From contig OY294050.1 of assembly GCA_958510825.1 (NCBI GenBank), positions 45,397,249-45,461,248 on the forward strand: a stretch of 64,000 bases of DNA, written 5' to 3'. A model generated the notes under the pieces. That model did no database searches. It had not been told where the DNA came from and worked only from the letters and a program-made list of their open reading frames with translations. Shown piece by piece: positions 11,290 to 23,400 of the stretch. Origin of the DNA: Brachypterus glaber. Its lineage: Eukaryota; Arthropoda; Insecta; Coleoptera; Kateretidae. How positions within the stretch are numbered: position 1 is the first letter of the stretch; each line of letters begins with the position of its first letter. The position numbers and the translations under genes are program-made.

Positions 11290-12760
11290 TGTGTTTCAGA
11301 AAGGTGGTTCACCCCCCCTTAACTTTTTTTACTTTTTTATAAATCCTACCTATAACTAGGATCGTGAAATTTGTAGGGTCTACATTATGTATAATTTAGG
11401 ATTTTTTGACATGGTTAGATTTTTTTTGGCACTTTCGGTTGAATTAAACTTTCGATTCCTTAATGGAACTCACTGTATATTTTTACATATTTCGATTCAG
11501 AAATTAATTCTAAGAACAAGAATGTGTCACTTGTCAATTTTTGACAGGTCATGCCATTTTTTATTTAAATTTTTATTTTAAATCTAGAGTGCCTTGAATT
11601 AGCTTATTCGCTTAATTTTTTGTCTAGTATCTTAAGAAAAATACTATTTTGAGTTTTATTCCAAAACGCCTTTTCTTTTTTTCAAATGGAAAGAGGGGGG
11701 CTTAATCGTTTAAAATGAGAGGAATTTTCTTGCGAAGAGTTTGATACCACACGTGAATAGTTTATTTGGAAGATTTTTACATTAAAACAGTAAAGATTTA
11801 AAATGACACTAGATGAAACGTTGCAAGCACCCTGTCAAAACATCGGCACTATTGTACACTAGAGCCATCTAGTTTGCAAATTTCAAACTAGGTGTTTTGT
11901 TTGATTTTAAATTCTGTATCTTTAAAACATTATATTCTAGCAAAAAACTGTATATAACATTTTGTATAGGACTTAAAAAGAGCTTTTATTTAAAATATAA
12001 TTTTTTCAAATCGGGTTATAAATATGTGAGATATGCTAAAAAAACCTTTTACTGCTTTAAACGCCAATATCTCGAAAACAATGCGTTTTAGGAAAACGTT
12101 GTTTATAACATTTTTTGACCAATTTAAAATTATCTTTTATATAAGTGCTAAATTAACCAAATACAATAATAATTGCCTTAATTATAAACAAAAAACGCTA
12201 AAAATAGGAGTTTTACCCTATTTTTACCCCCTTACCCCCAATCGTTTACCCCCAAAATCTAATCAGCTCTTCCGAATACGATAAGAAACAATATGCAAAA
12301 AACCGCAAGTCGATATCTCATGTAGAAATGGAGTTAGAGAGTTTACACCCAGACAGACAGACAGACAGACGGACGCAAAATTTTTTTTTACTGATTTCGA
12401 CTCAGAATGGTCTAAAACGTCGAGAAATGTGAGAAAAACGTGGTCAAAGATTTTGACTTTTCGGCGAAGATTTCAATACATCGGCACTCTTAGTAGCACT
12501 AAGTCCCGATGTAAATAGAAATAAAAAGTGACATGACCTGTCAAAAATATACAAGTGACACATGCTTGTTCTCACAATTGAATTTTGAAAATCGAAAGTT
12601 TTATTAATTTCCGGCGAAACCGGAAGTGCCGAAAAATTCGAAATATGTCAAAATATTCTAAAATTATACATAATTTATCTCCTGAAAATTTCACGATCTT
12701 ACCCAAAAAAAGTAAAAAAGTTGAGGAGGGTGAACCACCTTCCTGAACCACCCGGTATAG
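11290..12760. mobile_element. Terminal-inverted-repeat element with a nested HINE
   Basis: The left arm (about 11296-11580) has AAGGTGGTTCACCCCCCC and GTGTCACTTGTCAATTTTTG; the right arm (about 12530-12755) has GTGACATGACCTGTCAAAAA and GAGGGTGAACCACCTT, its inverted counterpart. The HINE at 11809-12514 sits between them. Confidence 0.6.
11809..12514 (+). mobile_element. Helentron-associated (HINE/DINE-1-like) element, full-length copy
   Basis: The left end is CTAGATGAAACGTTGCAAGC, with ACATCGGCACTATT as a subterminal repeat. The body has an AT-rich core, then a (GACA)n microsatellite near 12351-12372, and the right end is a hairpin from ACATCGGCACT to AGT(C/G)CCGATGT. This order (subterminal inverted repeat, core, tetranucleotide repeat, 3' stem-loop) is the published layout of HINE/DINE-1 elements mobilised by Helentrons. 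Other copies are at 17227-17898, 41977-42652 and 47531-48229; partial ones at 6171-6505, 38989-39129 and 58262-59480. Helentron assignment is inference from architecture, since no Rep/helicase gene is in the window. Confidence 0.75.
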
Positions 12761-13110
12761 TGTATTAAAGAAAATGTACAAATTACAACAGACAGACAGA
12801 AAGACAGATTTTTTTTTTGACGGAAATCATATTTTTTGGATATAAAACACACAGAAAGGGAACGTTCAAGTATTACGTAACGCAAATTTTGACTTTTTGG
12901 ACTTAAAAACAATATATTTTTTTATTTTTTTACTAACGCAAGACTTTCCTTGGAGAAAGTAAAACTTTAAGCTCTATAAAAAGTCCAAACATGTAAAATC
13001 CAAGGGCTTTTCCCAGTCAGGTTATTAAACTTTAAATAGTTAATAATACGTTAATCCATTTATTTAAAAGTTGGTTTTGCTATTTCTGTCTTTTTAGATT
13101 AAAAAAATGC
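12761..13110. other. Repeat remnants without a gene
   Basis: A short GACA microsatellite lies near 12791-12807. An end-like sequence CAAGTATTACGTAACGC near 12868-12884 is shared with 25.9 kb and 33.2 kb. Nothing coding is seen. Confidence 0.35.
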
Positions 13111-13112
13111 CC

Positions 13113-14152
13113 ATCGTGCACGCTAATCTTGAATAAGTTAAGTTTTAGTGACTTGTCAACGCAAACCAAGAAATAATCCTGCTAGTAGGAGGTGCTCGGT
13201 TTCGGAAGATAATGGACTTTTTGCAAATACACACACTTTTCCAACACAGAATGAATCCATTCTAGCTCTAGATACGGTATGAATATTCCATATCAAGTGT
13301 TAGAATGAGCACATGTAGTGCCATCTCTTGTTCATAAAAGTAAACTGTAGCAAAATTAGCAAAAAAATATATATATTTTACCATAAAATATTGAATAATT
13401 TAATGCAATTTAAAGTTTTGCGTTAAAATTACATAAAGTTTATTAGTTTTTCTTAATATTTGACCAGTTTTTTATCAATTTAGTTTAAAAAATTAAAACT
13501 GCTCCATCTATTGTTAAATATTTAAACCTGATATCCGTCACAACAATCTGACATAACCTTCAATTTTTGCATTATAATTTGTAAATATGTGCTAAAATTA
13601 AATAAAAATCTTTTTTAACTACTGATTTGATAAAATTATTAAATAACATTAATTGCTTTATTTAAAAATATGTGTTTTGTTGCATTTACAATGTCGAGTC
13701 ACAAAAAACATTGTTTTTAACCTTGTCCGCAGTTTAAAGCCATACAGTGTTTCATATTTGCAGTCGAAGAAAAAGTATAGTCTACAACACGTATGGAATA
13801 GTCATTCCGCGCTAGCGGGACCGTCATAATCGCCTGCCGGCTCGTATGACAAACTTTCCGCTGGCACAGAATATTGTCTATTTCATACTAGTTATAGAAT
13901 ATACTATTCTGTGAACGTATTTAAATTCTCGGAACAAAATTTATATAGAATAAGCTAAAACAGTATAAAATAAAGAAATATTAAGTCGACTGTGGTAGTT
14001 TTTGATGAAAAAAGTCCATTATCTTCCGAAACCGAGCACCTCGGATTTAACTGTCAATTATTTTATAATTTGTAGACTTCCTACTAACAGAACTAACTAT
14101 TGGTTTGCGTTGGCAAGTCACTAAAACTTAGTTTTTATTCAAGATTAGCGCG
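13113..14152. mobile_element. Element E, terminal inverted repeats with nested element E2
   Basis: The left arm (13113-13223) has CGCTAATCTTGAATAAG, TTTTAGTGACTTGTC and GCTCGGTTTCGGAAGATAAT; the right arm (about 13916-14152) carries these inverted (ATTATCTTCCGAAACCGAGC and GGCAAGTCACTAAAAC). Element E2 fills 13224-13916. A second E copy spans 49340-51660. The right arm supplies an AATAAA on the minus strand at 14139-14134, about 100 bases past the maelstrom stop codon. Confidence 0.7.
13224..13916 (+). mobile_element. Element E2 (~690 bp), nested copy
   Basis: The left part reads CACAGAATGAATCCATTC, GCACATGTAGTGCCATCTCT; the right part reads GTATGGAATAG and ACTAGTTATAGAATATACTA. Relatives are at 26640-27370 (inverted) and 45925-47300 (interrupted). 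No coding potential or clear terminal repeat was found. Confidence 0.65.
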
Positions 14153-14240
14153 CGTGCGAGGTAATGGGCTTTCGAGGTAAATTTTTTCGAAGTAAAAATT
14201 TTCAAGTAATTTTTTTTTCGAGGTTAAGATCCTTATCCGT

Positions 14241-14487
14241 TTAATTGACCCTTCTGCCGCGGGCCCCCCTGCCCAAAGCAGGAAAATGGGTGGGGGACTC
14301 GTGCAGAATTTTTCTGCCCCGGCCCAAAACGGGATATTGCTCGTAAACTTCCTGCTCCTGCTGAGGTGGTTCCTGCTCCAACTTCAGGTTGCCCATTTCC
14401 CGCAGGACGGACGAGGGCATGGACGGGGGGCGCTTGCTGAGCCCTGCCGAGGCACCAGCGTAGCTGAAACCAGGGGTTGAGGATCGG
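14241..14487 (-). CDS. mael: maelstrom exon 6: Gly/Arg-rich C-terminus and stop
   Basis: The acceptor TTTTTAAG precedes C, completing AGC (Ser). The exon then encodes 81 residues including LEQEPPQQEQEVYEQYPVLG, a repeated PALGRG/PVLGRG motif, and RGRRVN before TAA at 14243-14241. It is much more GC-rich than its surroundings, and the bare minus-strand frame around it is in the wrong phase. Confidence 0.82.
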
Positions 14488-17400
14488 CTTAAAAAAAATA
14501 AAAAAAATAAAAAAAAAAAACAAGAAAATATTATTTATTCAAAAATAAGTTCGGGAAATTTAAGAGGTGATTCTACGTTAAAAAATTTGAAAAAAAGTTC
14601 TTATAAAGGTTGGTCCGAAAAGGAGCCCTAAAGGAGCTAAGACCCTCCTAAGGGTACAGCTTGTCAAACTTAGGAAGAGACGTGGAAATGTAAGAGAAAG
14701 TATTCGGAGCAAGAAAGATAGGCGGTACGCGCATCTCTAACAACTGGTGAATTTAGCCGCTGTTCAATGCGCACTAGGGGGGCGTGTCCACTTTTAAAGA
14801 CTCAAGTCTCTTCCTAAGTTTGACAAGCTGTACATCTAAAAAGTAGTTTTTATTTAATATTTCTGGAACCCTATAAACCACAGTAACCAATTTTTGCACA
14901 TGCCTTAATATTGATAAAGGTTATCATTTCATGTAATTTTTATTCAGTAATTTTAACCAGGGACGTGCAAAATAGGGGGGGGGACTATGTCACTTTTTTG
15001 CCCCAAACTTTTTATCTGTAGGTAAATGTTTTAAAATTTTCTCAATAAAATATTAATCTTTATTTAAAAATACATAAAAAAGGTACCCTTACACTATAGG
15101 GCCAACCGTTTTCGAGAAAATTGCAATAAAAGGCAATTTCACGTTATGAGCAACAAAAATAGGAATTAAAAAAATGCAGCAATGAAAATTACTGCAGAGA
15201 GATTCTACATTAAAAACTACGAAAAAAACTTCACATGCAAAAATATCCACAAATTGCTTTTAAGGGAGTTACGGTCCCTTAAAAAGTGTTTTAAGAGGCC
15301 ATAGTACTCTTAAAACCGATCTTCAAACATAGATGTATACGAGCTTTCACTGTTTTTAATATATAAAAAAAAACAATATACAGTGCGGTCCAAAAGTCAC
15401 CCCCCCCTTTTAACTTTTGAACGAGCTGAGATATCGACTTCAAATTTAGAACTCTTAAATAAGACAACTTAAACTATCTTTTAGCATATATTTGATATTT
15501 TCAGCTCTTAAAATGTGGGCAGGGGTGTATGGGGGGACATTTTTTTAAATGGAAAGGGGGTTCGTGTGATACAACATTTTAAAGCTTATAAAATTCTCTA
15601 TTTAAACCAACATTTTTTAATTTTTTAAAAATGTTTTTTAAGGTTTTGATTTTTCAATTTTTTGTGCTAAAACATTCGATTTTTTACGTTTTTTTTTTAT
15701 AAATTTTTATTTATGTCAACTAAAATTAGTTTAAAAGTATAATTAAAATTTTTTTATGATGAAATTAGGCATTTTTAAAAAATTATTTGTTTTTTTTAGA
15801 GGAATTTTGACATTAATACCCATTTTCAACCCCATTTAAAACCCAATATATTTTTTTAACTTAAATATGGAGTTAAATGGAGAACTTTATAAGCTTTAAA
15901 ATGATGTATCACACGTCCCCCCTTTCCATTTAAAAAAATGTGCCCCCATGCCCCCCTGCCCACATTTTAAGAGCTGAAAATATCAAATATATGCTAAAAG
16001 ATAGTTTAAATTGTCTTATTTAAAAGTTCCAAATTTGAAGTCGATATCTCAACTGGTTCAAAAGTTAAGAGAGGGGGGGGGTGACTTTTGGACCGCTCTG
16101 TATATAAATTGGTATATTAAAAAAAAACTATTTTTTTGTTTAAAAAGTTTATTTTTTTTAACGAACAAACAAAATTAAAAAAAAAAGTTTCTGTTTTTTT
16201 TTTTTACAAAGAAGTTACCTTACCCTGATTTTTATTAAAAACAATCCCATCCGAAAACTCTGGATAAGAAAGCTTTCTTCCAGATTTGAAGATTTTAGTT
16301 CAAAGCCTCGAGTTATCGTGGTCACAAAGACAGACCGAAATCGGTACAGACATTTTTTTGAGGTTCTTTGCATATAAAACGCCAAAATAAAAAAAACAAA
16401 TTTTTTACTAACGCAAGAATTTCCTTAGGGGGAAATAAAATTTAAAAAAAAAAAACATTAAAATAAGATTTTTTTTTTGAGATAAAAAATAAGAGAATTT
16501 GAAGAAAAAAAACTGCTGCCAAAAAATAATACTTTCCCCTATGGGCCAAGGTTCAATAAAATCAAAAACGAAAAAAATAAAAAAAATCAAAAAATAAAAA
16601 AAATCAATTTTTTTTTTTTTTTTTGATTTTGATTTGATTTTTTTTATTTTTATTTTTTTTCTGCAAAATGGGTCAATGGCTTGGTATAATTTTAGTAGTA
16701 ATTTGTGATATAGACAAGAGTTTTTTAATTTCCCTGAAGCAGCAATAAAGTGCAGAAAAGCCTCTTTACGCATGCGTCAGGAACAATACTTTTTCTACTT
16801 ACCTAGTTCCGCTCAGAGAGCGCGCAGGAGATGCGTTTTCAAATCTCGGATTTCCCAGTGTCGGGAAATTACAGTCGCTGCCGGAAAATGAGGAGGTTTC
16901 CGACTGGGTGGACTCCACCTCCCAAGAGTCCGACGACATGGAGCAGACGGAGGCAACGCTACGGGAGTCGTCGCTTCTTCTGGAGGACATTTTCGATGGC
17001 TTGCTCGATTTTTTTGAGGAGGATTTGAACGAAAATTCGGAACCGGCATCGGACTGAAAAAAAAAATACTGTTGCTAACAAAAGTTCATTAAAAAAAAAA
17101 AAAAAATAAAATTAAAAAAAAAAAATGATTTTTTTTTTCAAGAAAAATTTAAATTTAAAAAGTTTAATCATTTTAGTAGAAAACGGTATTGTATACATAA
17201 AAAAAATTGTAGTTTTTTAAAATAACTACATCGGCACTTAGTGCCGATGTATTGAAATCTTCGCCGAAAAGTCAAAATCTTTGACCACGTTTTTTTCACA
17301 TTTCTCGACGTTTTAGACCATTCTGAGTCGAAATCAGTAAAAAAAATTTTTGCGTCCGTCTGTCTGTCTGGGTGTAAACTCTCTAACTCCATTTCTACAT

Positions 17401-20400
17401 GAGATATCGACTTGCGGTTTTTTGCATATTGTTTCTTATCGTATTCCGAAGAGCTGATTAGATTTTGGGGGTAAGGGGGTAAAAATAGGATAAAACTCCT
17501 ATTTTAAGCGTTTTTTGTTTATAATTAAGGCAATTATTATTATATTTGGTTAATTTAGCACTTATATAAAAGATAATTTTAAATTGGTCAAAAAATGTTA
17601 TAAACAACGTTTTCCTAAAACGCATTGTTTTCGAGATATTGGTGTTTAAAGCAGTAAAAGGTTTTTTAGCATATCTCACATATTTATAACCCAATTTCAA
17701 AAAATTATATTTTAAATAAAAGCTCTTTTTAAACCCTATAAAAAATGTTATATACAGTTTTTTGCTAGAATATAATGTTTTAAAGATACAGAATTTAAAA
17801 TCAAACAAAACACCCAGTTTGAAATTTGCAAACTAGATGGCTCTAGTGTACAATAGTGCCGATGTTTTGACAGGGTGCTTGCAACGTTTCACCTAGTTGT
17901 ACCTTAAAAATATTTGACAGCGTTTATTTTAAGACCGGGTATTATAAACAAACCTAATAAAATTTGTTTTTTGTCAGATTACAAAAGTGAGGTAATGTCA
18001 CGAAAAATAAAGTATTTTGACATAAAAACTAATAAAAACTATTGAAAAAGGTCTGTATTTGAACTTAAAATGCTAAATTTGGCATTATTCGTTTGGACTT
18101 TTTACTTTTTACACAAAAAAAAAAACATAAAAAACATGTTTTAAAACAAACATTAAAAACAACTCTACTTACCATAGTGTTAAGACTAGCAGGAATATGA
18201 CAGCCAGGAATCATGATGATGTCCAAATCTTGACAGCAATTGTCACAAACCATATAGGCCCATCTGGTCACTATGGAGCGACTGCAAAAAATGGTCGCTT
18301 CGGTCATTTCGTGATATGGACAAGAGATGTCTCTGGTGAGACAGTAAACGTCTTTTTCTATCTCTCTGGCGCTGAAGGTGTCGGAGGGCCATACTTCACC
18401 CTTAGCAACTGTGTTTTTTAGGGCCCTGAATAGGAACTGAAAAATCAATTGTATTAAAAATAACTTTGCGGCAAAAACTTTGCGGAACTAACTTGGTACA
18501 AAAAAATCACCAACCAATTACTTCGCAATTTAATTAGTCAATATTTTCTTTGCAAATCAATTACTTCGCAAAGATTTTATATCTCAAAGTATTACCTTTG
18601 CAAACCAATTACTTCGCGAAGATTTAGCTTTGCAACAATTAATTTAATTAAATTAAGTCCAAAGGAGGGTATCGCATAAAAAATAAATACTTAGCCGAAA
18701 TTTCAGCCCGTTTTACATCCCGGAACATATTTTAATTAATTATTTTAATTAATAATTTTGACATATGTCAATGTACGATTTGGCAACATTGCACGAAACT
18801 TCAAGTGTCAAATGTCATCTCGTCAAAATAAAAATAACTTTGCACATTAACTACTACAGTGGGGCCAAAGGAAAGGGTCTGTGTTGTGTTCACTGCTCTT
18901 GACTATAATATTAAAATATTTTGTTGTGTTTTATTAGTTTTTACGGAATTAATATGCTGTAATTCAATGTGTAATTAGGCTGGATTTATGTGACTAGTTT
19001 CTTAAGTTTCAGTACGATTATGGAGTTATTTTTTAGGATTTTATACTATAATAACATTGTAAGCACAGCAGCAGCTTCAACGATAACCCAAAGCATGTAC
19101 TTCCATGGGACAGTGTTACCCAAGACAAGTAATTTAATGCGGCTTTCAACATTTTAAATTAGTTTATTTCAATGATATGATTTAAAATTAGATTATGAAA
19201 AAGTTACACACAGACTTTTAACTTTTAATATTAATTAAATATATTTATTTAAAAAGAAATATATTTAATTAATATTGTACAGTGTTTTTATTAATCATTC
19301 TACCTAAATGTATTTATGTTGGTTTTTAGATAAACAAAAAATATTGCTTTTTTTCAATATGCGCAAGAATAATGCGATGTTGTCGGGTTTACGATTACAA
19401 ATAATTCCTGAGTTTTTATTTTTTTTTTCATTTTGTTCTTTATTAACAATTAACACAGTTTTTTAGCATTCCTTTTCATAATTTTGCACTTTTTTAAACA
19501 AAAACATATTTTTCTTATTAGATTAGATTAGATTAGATTAGAGTTTATTAATAAATAAAAAATTACAATATATTTCTTATATTCTACATTTACATAATAA
19601 AATTATTATTTATTAATTATATTTAGTATAACTTAGTGGTTTTGACAAAAACATGGTCTTAAAGCCATCAAGTGGCTTGTTAGCGACCATTCATTTAAAT
19701 GGATGATTATTTAAATATTTATATATACACATACACATACATACATACACACACATAGACATACACATAGTAAAGGCAAAGTGAAAGTTTATATTTTTAT
19801 ATATATATTTAGCCCAAACTCCTATTTAAAACGATACCCTTCTTTTACCTTGTAACCCAATTACTTTGAAGAGTTTATTTTGCAAAACCCATTACTTCAA
19901 AAACATTTTAACCTTTGCAAACCAATTACTTTGCAAATATTTTACGTCGCAATGTTATACTTTCGCAAACCAATTACTCTCGCAAAGTAATTTTCTTGCA
20001 AAATATTATTTACCATAGGACACCAATTACTTTGCAATTTAGTCAAGATTTTTTTTCGCAAACCAATTACTTTGAATGAAGATTTTATATAGCAAAGTAT
20101 TACCTTTGCGAACCAATTTGCAAAGATTTTACGTCGCAAACTAATTACCTCGCAAAGTTATCCTTTCGTAAAGCAATTACTTCGCAAAGTAATTTTCTTG
20201 CGAAATATTATTTTACAGCCCAATCCAATTACTTTGCAATTAAATTACTTAGCCAAGATTTTTTTCGCAAACCAATTATTTCGCCAAGATTTTATTTCTC
20301 AGATCAATTACTTTTCAAAGATTTTATATCTCAAAGTAATACCTTTGACAACCAATTACTTTGCAAAGATTTTACGTCGCAAAACAATTACTTTGCAAAG

Positions 20401-23400
20401 TTATACTTTCGAAAACCAATTACTACGCAAAGTAATTTTCTTGCGAAATATTTTACAGCGCAATTCAATAATTACTTTGCAATTAAATTACTTAGCCAAG
20501 ATTTTTTTTGCAAACCAATTATTTCGGCAAGATTTTATTTTTGCAAATCAATTACTTCGCAAATACTTTATATCTCAAAGTATCAGCTTTGCAAAACAAT
20601 TACTTTGCGAAGATTTAGCTTCAAAACCAATTATTTCGCTAAAATTTTACTCTGTAACCTGATTCCTTCGCAAAGAGTTTATATCGCAGTTTTATCTTCG
20701 CAAAGATTTTAGGTACAAAACCCATTACGTCGCAAAGTTATATTTTCGTTTGGACTTATATTTTCGCAAACCAATTACTTCGTTAAGTAATTGTCTTGCG
20801 AAATATTATTTTACAGCGCAAACCAATTACTTTGCAATGTAATTAATTAGCCAAGATTGTTTCGTAAAGCAATTATTTCGGCAAGATTTTATTTCTCAAG
20901 TCAATTACTTTGCAAAGATTTTATATCTCAAAGTATTAACTTTAAAAAACAATTACTTCAAAACCAATTATTTCGCTAAAATTTTACTCTGTAAAATGAT
21001 TCTTCGCAAAGAGTTTATATCGCAGTTTTATCTTCGGAAAGATTTTAGGTACAAAACCCATTACGTCGCAAAGTTATATTTTCGCAAACCAATTACTTCG
21101 TAAAGTAATTGTCTTGCGAAATATTATTTTACAGCGCAAACCAATTACTTTGCAATTAATTACTTAGCTAAGATTTTATTCGCAAACCAATTATTTCGCT
21201 AAGATTTTATTCTGCAAATCAATTACTTCGCAAATATTTTATATCTCAAAGTATCAGCTTTGCAAAACAATTACTTTGCGAAGATTCACCAATTATTTCG
21301 CTAAAATTTTACCTTGTAACCCAATTACTTCGCAAATATTTCGCAAAACCAATTATTTCGTAAAGATTTTGTATCGCAAAGTTTTTCCTTTACAAAGATT
21401 TTATATCGCAAAGTATTTTTCTTGGGAGCTATTCGTGCGAAGTAATATTTTGTTATAGATTTTTAAGTTCTTTTTGCAAAGTTATTAAAGTTACCTGTAA
21501 ATTGTAGACTTTAAATTGGTAGTTTTCCTGAAAATTGTAGGACCATGTGTCCAAAATTGTTTGGACCAATGTCATGTATTTTTCGTCTGTGTAGAGGACT
21601 GGTAGTCTTTGTGAACCCTCTGTCCTATCCTGAAAAAGATTAAAATTAATTACAATATTATTATTATATTATTCACAGCGCCTGCGCTGGAATAATATTA
21701 TACACTAGTTTCGAATTTTCAAAAAAAAATCAAAAATCGTCCTAGACAAAAAATTCTTGGATATAAATTAGTTTCATGGAAAAATAAGCAACTTTTTTGT
21801 TTAATGTCCGTCCGTCCGTCCGTCCGTCCGTCTAGACGCGTCTGTCCCTCCGTCCGTCCGTCTAGACGCGTCTGTCCGTCCGATGTCACGATTTTTAGAA
21901 GCACGATAACTCAAGAACGAATAATTCTATCGACTTAAAATTTTCAGGAAAAATCAAGTTCTACGAGGAGAAGGTCCCTATTGTTTTTGAAAGTAATCCC
22001 CCAAAAACAAAAAAAGTTATGGGGTGTTAAACTTTTTAAAAAATTGAAAAAGTCCAAACGAAAATTCCGATTAACATATTTTTTCAGAAAAAAATACTTT
22101 TATTATAAGAATCATTTCTACCAAAAAAGCAAAAAAAAAAAAATGAAAAAGAACCTGGCACACACATAGGGGGATTCTTGGGTCACGGTCAAACTGCCTT
22201 AAATTTTGATATTTTGTAATTTCGGGGGTAAAAATAAAATTAGCAAATTACAGTCAAATTAAATGACCAGTTCGGAGAAAAACGCTCTTAAAAATCTAAT
22301 TTTGGCCTTTTTGGTCATTATAACAATTTCTTGACATATATTACATATACAGGGTGATCAATAACTGGCATGCCAAAATTTAAGAGGTGATTCTACATCC
22401 AAAATTATCAAAAAAGGTTCCTATAAAGGTTGGTCCGGAAATGAGCCCTAAGGGAGCTACGGCCTTTTAAAATTGTAATAAAAATAAGGTTTTTGATTAA
22501 AAACTCTGGTACCCTTTAAGCTAGAGCGACGAGCTTTTGCATGTATACTAGTATTATTAAGGGCATTAAGTTTATGTTAATTTTTAATTTATCCAGAGGC
22601 GTGCATAGACGGAGAAAATATGTGAGACTTAACACATTTTTGCGCCAAACTTTTTGTGTATTTTTTTTGGTTTTTTGTAAAAAATATAGGTTTCTTGAGT
22701 AAAAATACATAAAAAATGTCATATAGTGTAACACTGTAGGACCAACCGTTTTCAAAAAAATGCAATTAAGAGGAAGTAACATTTTTTGCCACCAAAAACG
22801 TTACTTTTTAAAAGGCTATTACTCCTTTATTATTAAATTTAGGTGTTTTGGTGAAGAATACTTTTTTGCTCAGTTTTAAATGAAGAATCACACTGTAGCA
22901 TTAAAATTTTATTGATGCTTTTTTTGTTCCCCATTCAATATGTCATCTTCGAAGGGCCGTATCTTCCTTAGGGCTCATTTCCGGACCACCTTTTATAGAA
23001 ACTTTTTTCATATTTTTGGATGTAGAATCACCTTTTAAATTTTGGCATGGCAGTTACTGATCACCCTGTATAATTAGCAAACACGTAGAAAAATTCCGCT
23101 GTAATGGAAGATTCACAAAAGTTTTAATATTTATTAGTACCACATGTAAGTAAATGATAAATAAAGCCTTTTATATAATATTTCTTTAATTAAGAGAACA
23201 TAATAAAATTAAAACGACTAATTACGTGAATATTTACGAAAGTAAAAAATTAACCTTAATATATGTCAAAAAATCTGTCATAAAATTATATTTTTAAATG
23301 CGGTTTTCTCTGAAACTGGTCATTTAATTTGGTTATAATTTTGATAATTTTATATTTAAGTACCCCCCAAATTACAAAATATCAAAATTTGAGGCAGTTC

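Noticed and set aside
14286..14480. Plus-strand GC-rich frame
   Set aside because: It is the antisense of maelstrom exon 6; the minus-strand reading has correct splice phase and the expected C-terminal character.
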